Source of the DNA: Gloeobacter kilaueensis JS1 | GTDB lineage: Bacteria; Cyanobacteriota; Cyanobacteriia; Gloeobacterales; Gloeobacteraceae | NCBI RefSeq assembly: GCF_000484535.1 | Contig: NC_022600.1 | Coordinates: 3,782,001-3,846,000, forward strand | DNA: 64,000 nucleotides | Direction of reading: 5' to 3' | Position numbers and translations under genes: made by a program | Shown here: positions 16,983-24,970 of the stretch, one piece after another | How the letters are laid out: each line of letters begins with the position of its first letter | How positions within the stretch are numbered: position 1 is the first letter of the stretch | The notes under the pieces: generated by a model | What the model saw: the letters and a program-made list of their open reading frames with translations, nothing else | What the model was told of the DNA's origin: nothing | Databases searched by the model: none

Positions 16983-19025
16983 TTGCTGACGCCCTTGGAC
17001 GCTGAACTCCTCAACCGGCTCAACCGCTTGCTCCCTCAACAACTCGACCAGTTGCTCCTGCGATTGGAAATCCCTAACCACGTAATGCCACGAAATACTG
17101 CTACGCATGGTGACCGGGTCACTGCATTGGTGGAATGGGCCAGAAGTTCAGGAGGGTGTGACCTGGAGCAGGTAGCGAAAAAACTTGACACGCTCGAGAG
17201 CAGCTTCGAGGATGCGGTTACTCCTCAAGCCGGAAGTGTGAAGGCCAATGGAGACGTTACAAATTCGGTCATCATCACGGGCAACGACAAAATCGTGAAC
17301 TTGCTGGTACGCGGCATCGACCGGCTGCCCACCGACTACTCGACGCCCATCGGTAATTTCTTGAAAGCTTACCTGGGCACACCACAGGAACCTGTTCCCT
17401 TCGGAGGCAGACAACACGACCTCGACTATCTCGATCACTGGCTGGCGGAAACGCAAAACACTCCTCCTTACCTGTTGCTGGCTGCCCCAGCCGGTCGAGG
17501 CAAGTCGGCACTGCTGGTCCACTGGTGTGCTCGGCTGGCGAAACGGCGGGATGTGGCGGTGGTGTTTGTGCCCGTGAGCATCCGTTACGGCACCAACCGT
17601 TCCGAGGTCTTCTTCGCCGCCGCCGCCGCCCGGCTAGCCGTTCTGCATGGAGAGGACGTGCCCACCACCAGTAACTCAGTGCCGGTGTGGAAGAGCCTGA
17701 TGGCAGACTATCTGCGCAGGCCATTGCCAGATGGACGACAACTGCTGCTGGTTCTGGATGGTTTAGACGAAGCGGCGAACCTGGAGGTGGATTGGGGCTT
17801 GTTCTCTACCTCTCCTAAAAAAGGTGTGCGGGTGATCGTATCTGCCCGGTTCATGGCGGGAGACACCAATACAAGAGGGTGGTTGACACGGCTGGGATGG
17901 ACCTCGCCCCAACTAGCACGGGGTAAAGAAGTGGAACCCCTGGACGAATCAGGAATCAAGGATGTGTTATCCAAAATGGGCTGCCCGCTCGATGTCGTGG
18001 GCAGTCGGGTGGACATCGTTCGGCAGTTGTACCGGCTGAGCGAGGGGGATCCACTGCTTGTGCGGCTGTATGTAGATGAGATATGGAAGCGGGGCGAGGC
18101 GGCATCGCACTTGCAACCAGAGGATCTGGAGCATATACCACCGGGTCTAAAAGGCTATTTCGAGCGCTGGTGGCAAGACCAGCGCAGTTTATGGGGTAAA
18201 GAGGCACCCCTTAAAGAGCTAGGGGTACGAACGTTGCTCAATCTGTTTGCCTGTGCTTTCGGTCCCCTCATGCGCAGAGATCTCTTCCGGCTCCTACCGG
18301 ATAACTGTGATCTGGACGAATGGACACTCGATGGATCACTAGAACCCCTAGCGCGCTTTGTGGTCGGTGATGGAGAGGTACAGGGATACGTCTTTAACCA
18401 CTCGAGACTAGGTTATCACTTCCGGGACAAATTGCAGAAATCAAAACGACGGGAAGGGAGCGAGAGATTTGTGGAGTGGGGGAACATAACATTAAAAGAG
18501 TTGAAGACTAGAGAGTTAGAGCCGAGGGATACTCCTGTGTACTTAGTGCAGTATTTTGGCGTGCATTTGGAAGAACAGGGAGCATCCCCGCAGGACTTTC
18601 TAAAACTTATCTGTGACGAGTGGAGAAAAGCAAGTCTGGCAGTGGAGGGCAGCTACTCGGGATTCCTTGGCGATGTGCAGCGTGCCTGGAACAAGTTTGG
18701 CCAGGTAGGAGAAACAGAGGTAGCACAAGGACTACGCATTTCGCATCTTAGTCAAGAGATACTATGTGCTTTATGTGTGTCGAGTATCAGTACGCTATCT
18801 AGTAGAATTCCAGGCGAACTAATCGCACTATTAGTTAATCATAAGTTATTAACAGTTATGCAAGGAATCGCCTACGCTCGCCAAAAAAATGAATCTAGCG
18901 ACCAAACAAATGCGCTCGTGCAGATGAGTCTGCTTAATTCAGTGTCAAAGCACGAAACATATTTGGTCACAACTGCTGCACTACAAGCTGCTCAAATGAC
19001 TTGGCCCCGAATAATGATCCGCTGA
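16983..19025 (+). CDS. STAND-type P-loop NTPase with an N-terminal EAD1-like domain, C-terminus altered by an IS
   Basis: Residues about 8-70 form the shared helical EAD1-like domain (LNRLLPQQLDQLLLRLEIP, then HGDRVTALVEWA). A short beta segment with VTNSVIITG follows at about 91-106. The NACHT/STAND ATPase has a Walker A at APAGRGKS (168-175) and a Walker B at LLLVLDGLDEA (254-264), then a helical/winged region and an alpha-helical tail. Such proteins act as NTP-driven switches that assemble on a trigger and activate effectors. The start is TTG; an in-frame TAA upstream excludes earlier starts. The last codons and the TGA stop come from the end of the IS at 19015, so the native C-terminus is lost. 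Codon use turns AT-rich after about 18.7 kb. Confidence 0.85.
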   Translation: MLTPLDAELLNRLNRLLPQQLDQLLLRLEIPNHVMPRNTATHGDRVTALVEWARSSGGCDLEQVAKKLDTLESSFEDAVTPQAGSVKANGDVTNSVIITGNDKIVNLLVRGIDRLPTDYSTPIGNFLKAYLGTPQEPVPFGGRQHDLDYLDHWLAETQNTPPYLLLAAPAGRGKSALLVHWCARLAKRRDVAVVFVPVSIRYGTNRSEVFFAAAAARLAVLHGEDVPTTSNSVPVWKSLMADYLRRPLPDGRQLLLVLDGLDEAANLEVDWGLFSTSPKKGVRVIVSARFMAGDTNTRGWLTRLGWTSPQLARGKEVEPLDESGIKDVLSKMGCPLDVVGSRVDIVRQLYRLSEGDPLLVRLYVDEIWKRGEAASHLQPEDLEHIPPGLKGYFERWWQDQRSLWGKEAPLKELGVRTLLNLFACAFGPLMRRDLFRLLPDNCDLDEWTLDGSLEPLARFVVGDGEVQGYVFNHSRLGYHFRDKLQKSKRREGSERFVEWGNITLKELKTRELEPRDTPVYLVQYFGVHLEEQGASPQDFLKLICDEWRKASLAVEGSYSGFLGDVQRAWNKFGQVGETEVAQGLRISHLSQEILCALCVSSISTLSSRIPGELIALLVNHKLLTVMQGIAYARQKNESSDQTNALVQMSLLNSVSKHETYLVTTAALQAAQMTWPRIMIR

Positions 19026-19052
19026 GAATGTGAGTTTCCAGCTTGGTTTTCC

Positions 19053-19841
19053 TTATCGTACAGGTGGATGCCGTTGCGGCGACAGCGGAGCCGCGATGGC
19101 ATTCACCTGTTGCAAAAACTCCATCGGCGTTGCTCCTGCCAGGGCACTGTGCGGACGGTAGTGATTGTAATCCAGCCGCCAAGCCTCGACGATTCGTCTG
19201 GCATCCGGCACGCTCAAGAAGTAGTGGGCATTAAGACATTCATCCCGAAATTTCCCATTAAAGCTCTCGATGTGCGGCTTGTCCGTTGGCTTGCCCGGAC
19301 GAGTGAAGGCGATGAGCACCCCACGCCGCGTTGCCCACTCCGCCAGTGCTCGACAGACGAACTCCGGCCCATTATCAACCAGCAATCGTTCCGGCAACTG
19401 CCGCTGGGCCGCCAGGGTTTCCAGCACCCGCACCACCCGCGCTGAGGGCAGGGAGGTATCGACTTCAATTTGTGGGCACTCCCGGCTGTAGACATCGATG
19501 ATCGTCAAGGTCCGCAGTTTGCGTCCGTCGGCCAGGGCATCCTCGACAAAGTCCAGGCTCCATAGCTGGTTAGGGCGTTCTAAAGCCGGTGCTTCCGGCC
19601 TCCCAGACGGTCGGAAGCGGGGTTTACGCTTTTTTGGGCGCACCAGCAATCCCTCCTTGGTGCACAGTCGGTAGATTTTCTTGGCGTTGACCAGCCTGCC
19701 TTCCCTTCTCAGCAGCAGTGTCAGCCGTCGATAGCCATAACGCGGACGTTCGGCAGCCAACTGCTTCAGCCGTGCTAGCAACACGGGATCTTCAGTGCGA
19801 TGACCGACTAACCGGGCGGTGGAGCGGTGCAACCCCAGCAA
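19053..19841 (-). CDS. IS3-family transposase orfB (integrase core)
   Basis: The DDE catalytic residues are in place: LWSLDFVEDAL, RLLVDNGPEF and KPHIESFNGKFRDECL. An HTH_21-like segment (RPRYGYRRLTLLLRREG) precedes them. The frame is open upstream of 19841 back to the A7 run at 19922-19928. The working product is therefore the orfA-orfB fusion made by -1 frameshifting, reading KILTPAAKRQAAAYLQ across the join. No damage is seen, so this transposase may be active. Confidence 0.93.
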   Translation of the reverse strand: MLGLHRSTARLVGHRTEDPVLLARLKQLAAERPRYGYRRLTLLLRREGRLVNAKKIYRLCTKEGLLVRPKKRKPRFRPSGRPEAPALERPNQLWSLDFVEDALADGRKLRTLTIIDVYSRECPQIEVDTSLPSARVVRVLETLAAQRQLPERLLVDNGPEFVCRALAEWATRRGVLIAFTRPGKPTDKPHIESFNGKFRDECLNAHYFLSVPDARRIVEAWRLDYNHYRPHSALAGATPMEFLQQVNAIAAPLSPQRHPPVR

Positions 19842-19915
19842 CCGACAGGCTCGCCTCTGGGAAACCTGCAGGTCGGCTTGCAGGTAGGCGGCAGCCTGGC
19901 GTTTGGCTGCTGGGG

Positions 19916-20182
19916 TTAGAATTTTTTTGACAGCACCGCCTTGAGGGCATGAAGGTCGAGAGCTTGGTCGGCGACGATCTGCTTGAGTTTGCGGTTTTCT
20001 GCTTCGAGATCCTTCAGGCGCTGAGCTTCAGAGATTTCCATTCCACCGTACTTGGCCTTCCAGCGATAGTAGGTCTGCTCGCTGATACCGTGTCTGCGGC
20101 ATAGCTCTGCCACGTTAGCACCGGCCTGCCCCTCACCCAGGATGGCAATGATCTGTTCAGTCGTGAAACGGCTTTTCTTCAT
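19916..20182 (-). CDS. IS3-family transposase orfA (DNA-binding)
   Basis: The 88-residue product has the helix-turn-helix MKKSRFTTEQIIAILGEG through GISEQTYYRWKAKYGGM, then a leucine-zipper-like segment with AENRKLKQIVADQALDLHAL. It ends SKKF where the sequence TCA AAA AAA TTC TAA offers an A7 slippery site (19922-19928). A -1 slip there enters the orfB frame, as is well known for IS3 elements. Confidence 0.93.
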   Translation of the reverse strand: MKKSRFTTEQIIAILGEGQAGANVAELCRRHGISEQTYYRWKAKYGGMEISEAQRLKDLEAENRKLKQIVADQALDLHALKAVLSKKF

Positions 20183-20231
20183 GGTCTTCCTCGTCAGTGG
20201 TGTCGGCTGGAAGACTCACATTCTACGCGGT

Positions 20232-20837
20232 TCACTTTAGCGGTTGCACGTCAAGTTGAGCCGCACGGTGCAGTAATTCTGGGTTATCGTGCTCACGTAC
20301 ATAGAGTTGAGTGATGTCAGCAACGGTAATGTTGTTGTCATCCCGGCTCACTGGCTCAAGGATGTCTCCAGTTCCGACTTCGCCCTCCTGCAGCACGCGG
20401 AAATAGAATCCGGTGCGACGACTGGCAAGAAAGCGTTTTACCATATCTGCTTGCCCAAACCGAATTCCCAGTTTGTAGCAGGGCAGGCGCGGCTGTGTCA
20501 CCATCAACTCTACAGTCCCGATCTGGAAACGATCGCCAATGTTCAGTTCATCTTCTTTTAGTCCAGTGGTCGTGAAATTTTCGCCAAACATGCCCAACGT
20601 CAACTCTATATCGGGCAATTCACTGCGCCAGTAATCATAATGTTCAAACGGATAAACATAAACCGCTTTGTCTAATCCTCCATGAACAGTGAGATCGGCC
20701 TGTCCATCGCCATCTAAGTTGAGCGCTCGCACCATCACTCGATTGCCGACTGGTTCTTTGAAAATTCCAGTGCTGATGATTTTTCCTTTCCACTCTACTT
20801 CACGTGGCAATCCAACGTTGACAGAGATAAGTTTCAT
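20232..20837 (-). CDS. MOSC domain protein (YiiM-like), C-terminus probably trimmed by the IS
   Basis: MOSC proteins handle sulfur or oxygen transfer with molybdenum-cofactor-type chemistry; YiiM relatives act in N-hydroxylated compound reduction or detoxification. Readable motifs are HGGLDKAVYVYPFEHYDYW, GMFGENFTTTG and RLPCYKLGIRFG with the conserved Cys. The product stops at DVQPLK. From memory, relatives go on with a short segment of the LPExWRxxF type. The TGA stop at 20232-20234 coincides with the tip of the IS, which suggests loss of about 15-20 residues. Confidence 0.85.
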   Translation of the reverse strand: MKLISVNVGLPREVEWKGKIISTGIFKEPVGNRVMVRALNLDGDGQADLTVHGGLDKAVYVYPFEHYDYWRSELPDIELTLGMFGENFTTTGLKEDELNIGDRFQIGTVELMVTQPRLPCYKLGIRFGQADMVKRFLASRRTGFYFRVLQEGEVGTGDILEPVSRDDNNITVADITQLYVREHDNPELLHRAAQLDVQPLK

Positions 20838-20890
20838 ACTCGGCCCTAAAGTTTCGAGCGCTTAAAAGACATACAAATCACCAACACTGG

Positions 20891-21328
20891 TCATGCAGAG
20901 GGTAGCGTTCCAGGAGGACCTAAAAGCTCGTCACCGATCTCAGCAGCGATGCGTCCAACCAACTCCAGATCTACTGGTCCTGTCTCATCCACCGTACCAG
21001 TTGCTGCAATCAACCGAGCAAAAGCGCTGGGTGCAGCAACGACCAATGCACGCGCTGGTTTATCGCTCAACACGCCAACAGCGTGAGGAATGCCAGGAGA
21101 GATCAGAAAGCTTTCACCAGGGGTAAGTAGCACCTTGTTCTGAGCAGCCCAGACTGTGAGCTCCCCTTCTAGCACGTATAACTGTTCGGAATAGCGCGTG
21201 TGACGATGGAGGGGTGTTAGTATGCCCGCAGGGTTGTAGCCTTCGATCAGGTCGTACTGACCGCCGGTTGTCGTGTGATCAGCAAGAATAGTGAGACGAC
21301 TGCCCAGAAACCAGAGAGTTTGCGGCAT
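20891..21328 (-). CDS. Cupin domain protein
   Basis: This 145-residue single-domain cupin has motif 1 HRHTRYSEQLYVLEGELTVW, giving two His, Glu and a Gly turn, and motif 2 PGIPHAVGVLSDKPARALVV with the last His. These residues normally bind one divalent metal. The C-terminal 40 residues are helical (FARLIAATGTVDETGP). It could be an enzyme or a small-molecule sensor; the sequence does not decide. It lies next to the MOSC gene on the same strand, 53 bases apart. Confidence 0.88.
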   Translation of the reverse strand: MPQTLWFLGSRLTILADHTTTGGQYDLIEGYNPAGILTPLHRHTRYSEQLYVLEGELTVWAAQNKVLLTPGESFLISPGIPHAVGVLSDKPARALVVAAPSAFARLIAATGTVDETGPVDLELVGRIAAEIGDELLGPPGTLPSA

Positions 21329-21886
21329 GGTATTACTCCAACTGATGAATTAGCTGTTGTGACTGAGGAAGAAGGGTTTGTCGGGTGCTGCAATTTGCCT
21401 TAATTAAATCCGCTGCCTTTTCACCAATCATGACGGTTGGTGCATCAATCTACAAACATCCAAACGACTCATGCACTCTACCATCTTTAATTCTACATGT
21501 CTAGACATATGTACTTATAGTATCCCAGACTAAAGGGCATAGACCTACAGTGGCCTTCGGCGCGGAGCAGGGGTATAAGAAGGATTTGGAACTTTGCCAG
21601 GATGAGATAAAGACGTCAACGAGATCATCGGGCTCCAAAAATCCCGGTAAGTCTCTGCAGGCGTAGCGTGAGCATCGTTTAAGCTCTCCTCGTGCTGCGG
21701 CCTAGGCTACTTCGGAGTAGTTAAACAGGTAAAATCCTTACTGTGCCTGTGTTAGAGCGAATTTAGCATTTCCTGAAATTACACATTCGGGAAATAGCAG
21801 CTGAAACAGGCTGCCAGAGCGGGTTTTGGAAACAGGGGCGATTTCTGATATCCTGAAACTGCGAAAAATAGCAAAAAGAGGAAATC
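21329..21886. other. 558-bp divergent intergenic region
   Basis: This separates the cupin and recombinase genes. It is AT-rich near 21410-21530, and no supported reading frame is seen. Close to the recombinase start are loosely related TTTCCTGAAA/ATTTCTGATATCCTGAAA tracts (about 21770-21860) that might be recombinase or repressor sites, but the matches are imperfect. Confidence 0.5.
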
Positions 21887-22492
21887 TTGAAGATCAATCG
21901 CCACGGCCAGGCCAAAGTGTTCACCGAAAAGGAGATCCAGCTGCTGCTCAAAAAAGGACTCACCGACTCCCGCTATCAGGCGATTTTTCTGACGATGCTC
22001 TACACTGGCTGCCGGGTGAGCGAAGCCTGCTCGCTGCGCACCGCCGACGTTTATGCTCTAGGCGACGATGGCCAGGTGCGCACCAGCGGCAAAAAAAGCC
22101 GGGTGCGCTACGCTGTGCAGGAGGTGATCACCTTCCGGCGGGCGAGCACCAAAGGCGGCATCTCGACGCGCTCGATTCCTGTGCATCCTGTATTGCGAGC
22201 CAGCCTCGAAAGCTTTGCCCCAGGCGGCGTCTACGTCTTTGAGAGCAGCATGCCCGGTACCGCCATGCTCCGGCGGACCGTCGATTATGCCTTCCGCAGC
22301 GCCTTTCGCACCTGCCGCATCCAGGGGGCGAGCACCCACAGTCTCCGGCGCACTGCGATTACCCGGTTGCACGCGATGGGCGTCGGCCTGCGGACAATCC
22401 AGCGCATCTCCGGCCATCGCAGCCTCGCTGCCCTGCAGCGCTACATCGAAGTGAGCGACGAGCAGGTGACGGCGGCCATCCAGCTGCTCTAG
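21887..22492 (+). CDS. Small tyrosine recombinase (catalytic domain only)
   Basis: At 201 residues it is little more than the catalytic domain. The full active-site set is visible: Arg43 (GCRVSEA), Lys89 (STKGG), His151 and Arg154 (THSLRR), His177 (ISGHRS) and nucleophile Tyr186 (LQRYIEVSD). The N-terminal core-binding domain of phage integrases is almost absent. The start is TTG with AAAGAGGAAA upstream. No excisionase or phage gene is nearby; three short direct repeats follow the stop. It may act on a local site, as a domesticated or solo recombinase. Confidence 0.9.
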   Translation: MKINRHGQAKVFTEKEIQLLLKKGLTDSRYQAIFLTMLYTGCRVSEACSLRTADVYALGDDGQVRTSGKKSRVRYAVQEVITFRRASTKGGISTRSIPVHPVLRASLESFAPGGVYVFESSMPGTAMLRRTVDYAFRSAFRTCRIQGASTHSLRRTAITRLHAMGVGLRTIQRISGHRSLAALQRYIEVSDEQVTAAIQLL

Positions 22493-22501
22493 ACTCAGAT
22501 T

Positions 22502-22606
22502 GCACATAATGAATGGGTAACGCAATTTTAGGAGATGCAGGTAGTTTGCACATAATATTTTTAATGCGCGACTACGGGTCAGGGAGCTTGTCTGTCCGCA
22601 CATAAT
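22502..22606. repeat. Three GCACATAAT direct repeats after the recombinase gene
   Basis: GCACATAAT occurs at 22502-22510, 22548-22556 and 22598-22606, 46 and 50 bases apart, beginning 9 bases after the recombinase stop. Spacing and place suggest arm-type binding sites or a remnant attachment site. Confidence 0.5.
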
Positions 22607-22615
22607 CTAAAGTCC

Positions 22616-22633
22616 GCGCAAAATTTACTGCGC
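22616..22633. repeat. Short inverted repeat resembling a recombination core
   Basis: GCGCA, eight bases, then TGCGC. Five-base inverted arms around an 8-base centre match the layout of tyrosine recombinase core sites, and it lies 10 bases after the third direct repeat. Arms this short could be chance. Confidence 0.25.
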
Positions 22634-22826
22634 CAAGGGAAGCTACCCGAACCGCTACAGGAGCCAACCTGTCCCAATTGCGGTTGCCCAATCTCCGCAA
22701 ATTACTTTTGACGGTCTTAGAAACTTTAATTTTGTCGCTCAGGCTACATGAGAATGCTCTTATAAAGTGATAAAAGATAGCCATCCTCCCCGATAGCAGA
22801 AGAATCGACGCGCTCGAGCCAGTTTG

Positions 22827-22925
22827 ATGCTCGTTCGATTGTTTGTTCTTTTCTATCTGTCTTTGATTTTTGTCAGCTTGTATCTGGCAAGTTGCCTCAG
22901 CTATCAGCTCTCCAAATCAGGTTGA
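22827..22925 (+). CDS. Possible 32-residue hydrophobic peptide
   Basis: ATG 22827 opens a 32-codon frame (MLVRLFVLFYLSLIFVSLYL and a short polar tail) that would form one membrane helix. It ends in TGA at 22923-22925. The ribosome site is weak. The 12-base sequence TCGAGCCAGTTT occurs just before it (22814) and again just after it (22944). Type I toxins look like this, but so does chance in AT-rich sequence. Confidence 0.3.
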   Translation: MLVRLFVLFYLSLIFVSLYLASCLSYQLSKSG

Positions 22926-23130
22926 GCTGGGGCCTGCAGGTCATCGAGCCAGTTTAGCAAGTCCTGAAAAATGGCTCTGCTGGCGTCAGCTCCTAGCTGA
23001 TATTCAGTTTGTGTGCTCTGACAATTGAAGTGTCCTGGTGGTGGCCAGCCTTTGCTGCAGCGACAGTGGGTTGCTGCGCAGCGAATTCAGTCTGTTGTCC
23101 CCCTGAATTTGATGTTTGGAGAAAAAAGAC

Positions 23131-24927
23131 ATGCGCAGGTTATTGACAGCAATAGTGAGTGCGATCTTGACGACCGTTGCGGTTCAGAGTGCATCGGCCC
23201 GTCCTGCTTTGAGAGCTTCTGCAAAAGTGAGCGCTGCCGCCCCAGCCGGTGCGAGTATCGGTTTTATCAATGGCCGCAGTGCTCTTGGAGCCAACGATTC
23301 GGTCGATTGGTCGATCGTTGGGCCACCGTTTACGGCTGTTCCCTACGATTTTTCGGTCGTCTCCCCTGGGGGGACGGCGCTGAGTGTGAGCATCTTCAAG
23401 GTGTCGGACACACCTCCCTACGTCTTTCAGACGGGACCGGAGCCTCTGCCTGCGACCGCCTTTGCCGACGGAGACTTTATTTTGTTTACCGGCGGCGAGA
23501 ACCCGGCTTTTCCGGGGCTCGAAAACCCGAGCCCGATCACGATCACCTTCGCACAACCCGTCTACGGCGTCGGTGCCCAGCTGCAACCCGACGACGAGTG
23601 CCCGAGCACCTGCCCCTACACGGGTACCTTCCAGGTCTTCGACAAGCGCAACCGGCTTCTGGGAACCCTGACATCGCCAGGGACAAGCTCGCGGGCTCTC
23701 GACAACTCCGCGACGTTTTTTGGCGTCCTCTCCAAAAAAGCCCAGATTGCCAAGATCGTCTTCGACATCGATCCCAAAGTCAGCGGCCTGCATCCGATTT
23801 CGATCAACGCCTTGAGCCTGACGACTACCAAACCCAGGATTGCCGGTGCGGTCTACGCCCTCACCAACGAGGCATCCGGCAACTATATCGCTGCCTATGA
23901 CCGGACGGACACGGGCGCGTTGATTCCCGCCGGCAGCTTTGCCACCGGCGGCCTGGGTATCGGCGACGGCACCGACGGCGAAGGGCTCGGTTCGCAGGGA
24001 GCGCTGCAGTTGAGCCCCGACAAAAAGTACCTCTACGCGGTCAACGCCGGCAGCAACGATATTTCTGTCCTCAAAGTCGGCAGGCGCGGTCTTTCGCTCA
24101 TCCAGCGCATCAGCTCCGGCGGCACCAGCCCGATCAGCCTCACCCTGCGTGGCAAACTGCTCTACGTGCTCAACTACCAGCGCGAGGAAGGCGGCGGGGG
24201 CGAAGGTGAGGGAGACGATTGTGGCGGGATTACCGGCTTCACGGTCTTCCCGGACGGCCACCTGTCGCCTTTGCTCAACTCCTCCCGTCCCCTCAGCGCC
24301 TGCGGGTCCAACCCCGGCCAGGTAGGATTCAATCCCAGTGGCACACTGCTCGCCGTCACCGAGAAGGCAACCAGCGTCATCACCTCCTATACCGTCGGCA
24401 GCAACGGCCTGCCCAGCGCGCCCATCGTCTCTCCGGCGATCAGCGGCACCTTTCCCTTCTCGCTGGCCTTCAACAGCAAGGGACTGCTGCTGGTCACCGA
24501 CGACTTCAACGACGCCAGCAAGGCGGGGGGTGCTTCTTCGTTCAAGGCGTCGCCCGACGGTCACTTTACCCTGGTGAGCGGCTCGATCCCGACCTTGAAC
24601 ACGGCCACCTGCTGGGTGGTAATCACTGGCGACGACCGGTACGCCTACGTCACCAACACCAACGACGGCAACATCTCAGGCTACAGCCTCAGTAGCGACG
24701 GCGTGCTCGCCCTGCTCAACCCGAGCGACGGCATCACCGCCGTTACCGGTCCCAGCACCAAGCCTCGGGATCTGGCCTTCAGCAGCGACTACCACTACCT
24801 CTATACGCTCAACTCCCTGAGCGGCACGATCTTCGGCTACGCGGTCAACGCCGACGGCAGCCTCAGCCAGATTAGCCAGGTGGGTGGCCTGCCCCTGCCC
24901 GGCCTCAATGGCCTCGCCGCCTACTAA
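23131..24927 (+). CDS. Secreted lactonase-like beta-propeller protein with an N-terminal domain
   Basis: MRRLLTAIVSAILTTVAVQSASA is a clear signal peptide. An N-terminal beta domain (about 40-240) with a Cys pair in DECPSTCPYTG precedes the propeller. From about 245 the sequence has lactonase/YncE-type blades, each with a phrase such as LSPDKKYLYAVNAGSNDISVL, FNPSGTLLAVTEKATSVITSY or FSSDYHYLYTLNSLSGTIFGY. Related propellers include 6-phosphogluconolactonase, but this one is exported, so an extracellular or periplasmic role is likely. ATG 23131 follows GGAGAAAA. The flavoprotein gene starts 43 bases downstream. Confidence 0.88.
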   Translation: MRRLLTAIVSAILTTVAVQSASARPALRASAKVSAAAPAGASIGFINGRSALGANDSVDWSIVGPPFTAVPYDFSVVSPGGTALSVSIFKVSDTPPYVFQTGPEPLPATAFADGDFILFTGGENPAFPGLENPSPITITFAQPVYGVGAQLQPDDECPSTCPYTGTFQVFDKRNRLLGTLTSPGTSSRALDNSATFFGVLSKKAQIAKIVFDIDPKVSGLHPISINALSLTTTKPRIAGAVYALTNEASGNYIAAYDRTDTGALIPAGSFATGGLGIGDGTDGEGLGSQGALQLSPDKKYLYAVNAGSNDISVLKVGRRGLSLIQRISSGGTSPISLTLRGKLLYVLNYQREEGGGGEGEGDDCGGITGFTVFPDGHLSPLLNSSRPLSACGSNPGQVGFNPSGTLLAVTEKATSVITSYTVGSNGLPSAPIVSPAISGTFPFSLAFNSKGLLLVTDDFNDASKAGGASSFKASPDGHFTLVSGSIPTLNTATCWVVITGDDRYAYVTNTNDGNISGYSLSSDGVLALLNPSDGITAVTGPSTKPRDLAFSSDYHYLYTLNSLSGTIFGYAVNADGSLSQISQVGGLPLPGLNGLAAY

Positions 24928-24970
24928 CTGCGCCCTGAAGCACACACCTGCCCGCCAGAGGAATACGACC

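Larger units (their letters stand above)
19015..20234 (-). mobile_element. Apparently intact IS3-family element (about 1220 bp)
   Basis: The ends match as inverted repeats: TGATCCGC then AGAATGTGAGTTTCCAGC from 19015, and on the other strand TGAACCGC then AGAATGTGAGTCTTCCAGC from 20234. The TGAACCGC start is usual for one IS3 subgroup. An inner boundary (19023-20225) would give a CGC direct repeat but would cut off matching repeat sequence, so I prefer the outer one, which has no target duplication. orfA and orfB are intact and joined by an A7 frameshift site. The element ends both convergent neighbours, the STAND gene and the MOSC gene. Confidence 0.85.

Noticed and set aside
19020-20228. 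CGC direct repeats as target duplication of the intact IS
   Set aside because: The bases lie within sequence that still matches as terminal inverted repeat (TGA(T/A)CCGC), so the match is probably part of the IS ends. Kept only as the alternative boundary.
21706-21720. Small CTACT/AGTAG hairpin upstream of the recombinase
   Set aside because: Only five base pairs, no T-run, and no link to a gene end; easily chance.
22572-22784. 70-codon minus-strand frame after the recombinase
   Set aside because: No ribosome site, odd composition, and it overlaps the direct-repeat region.
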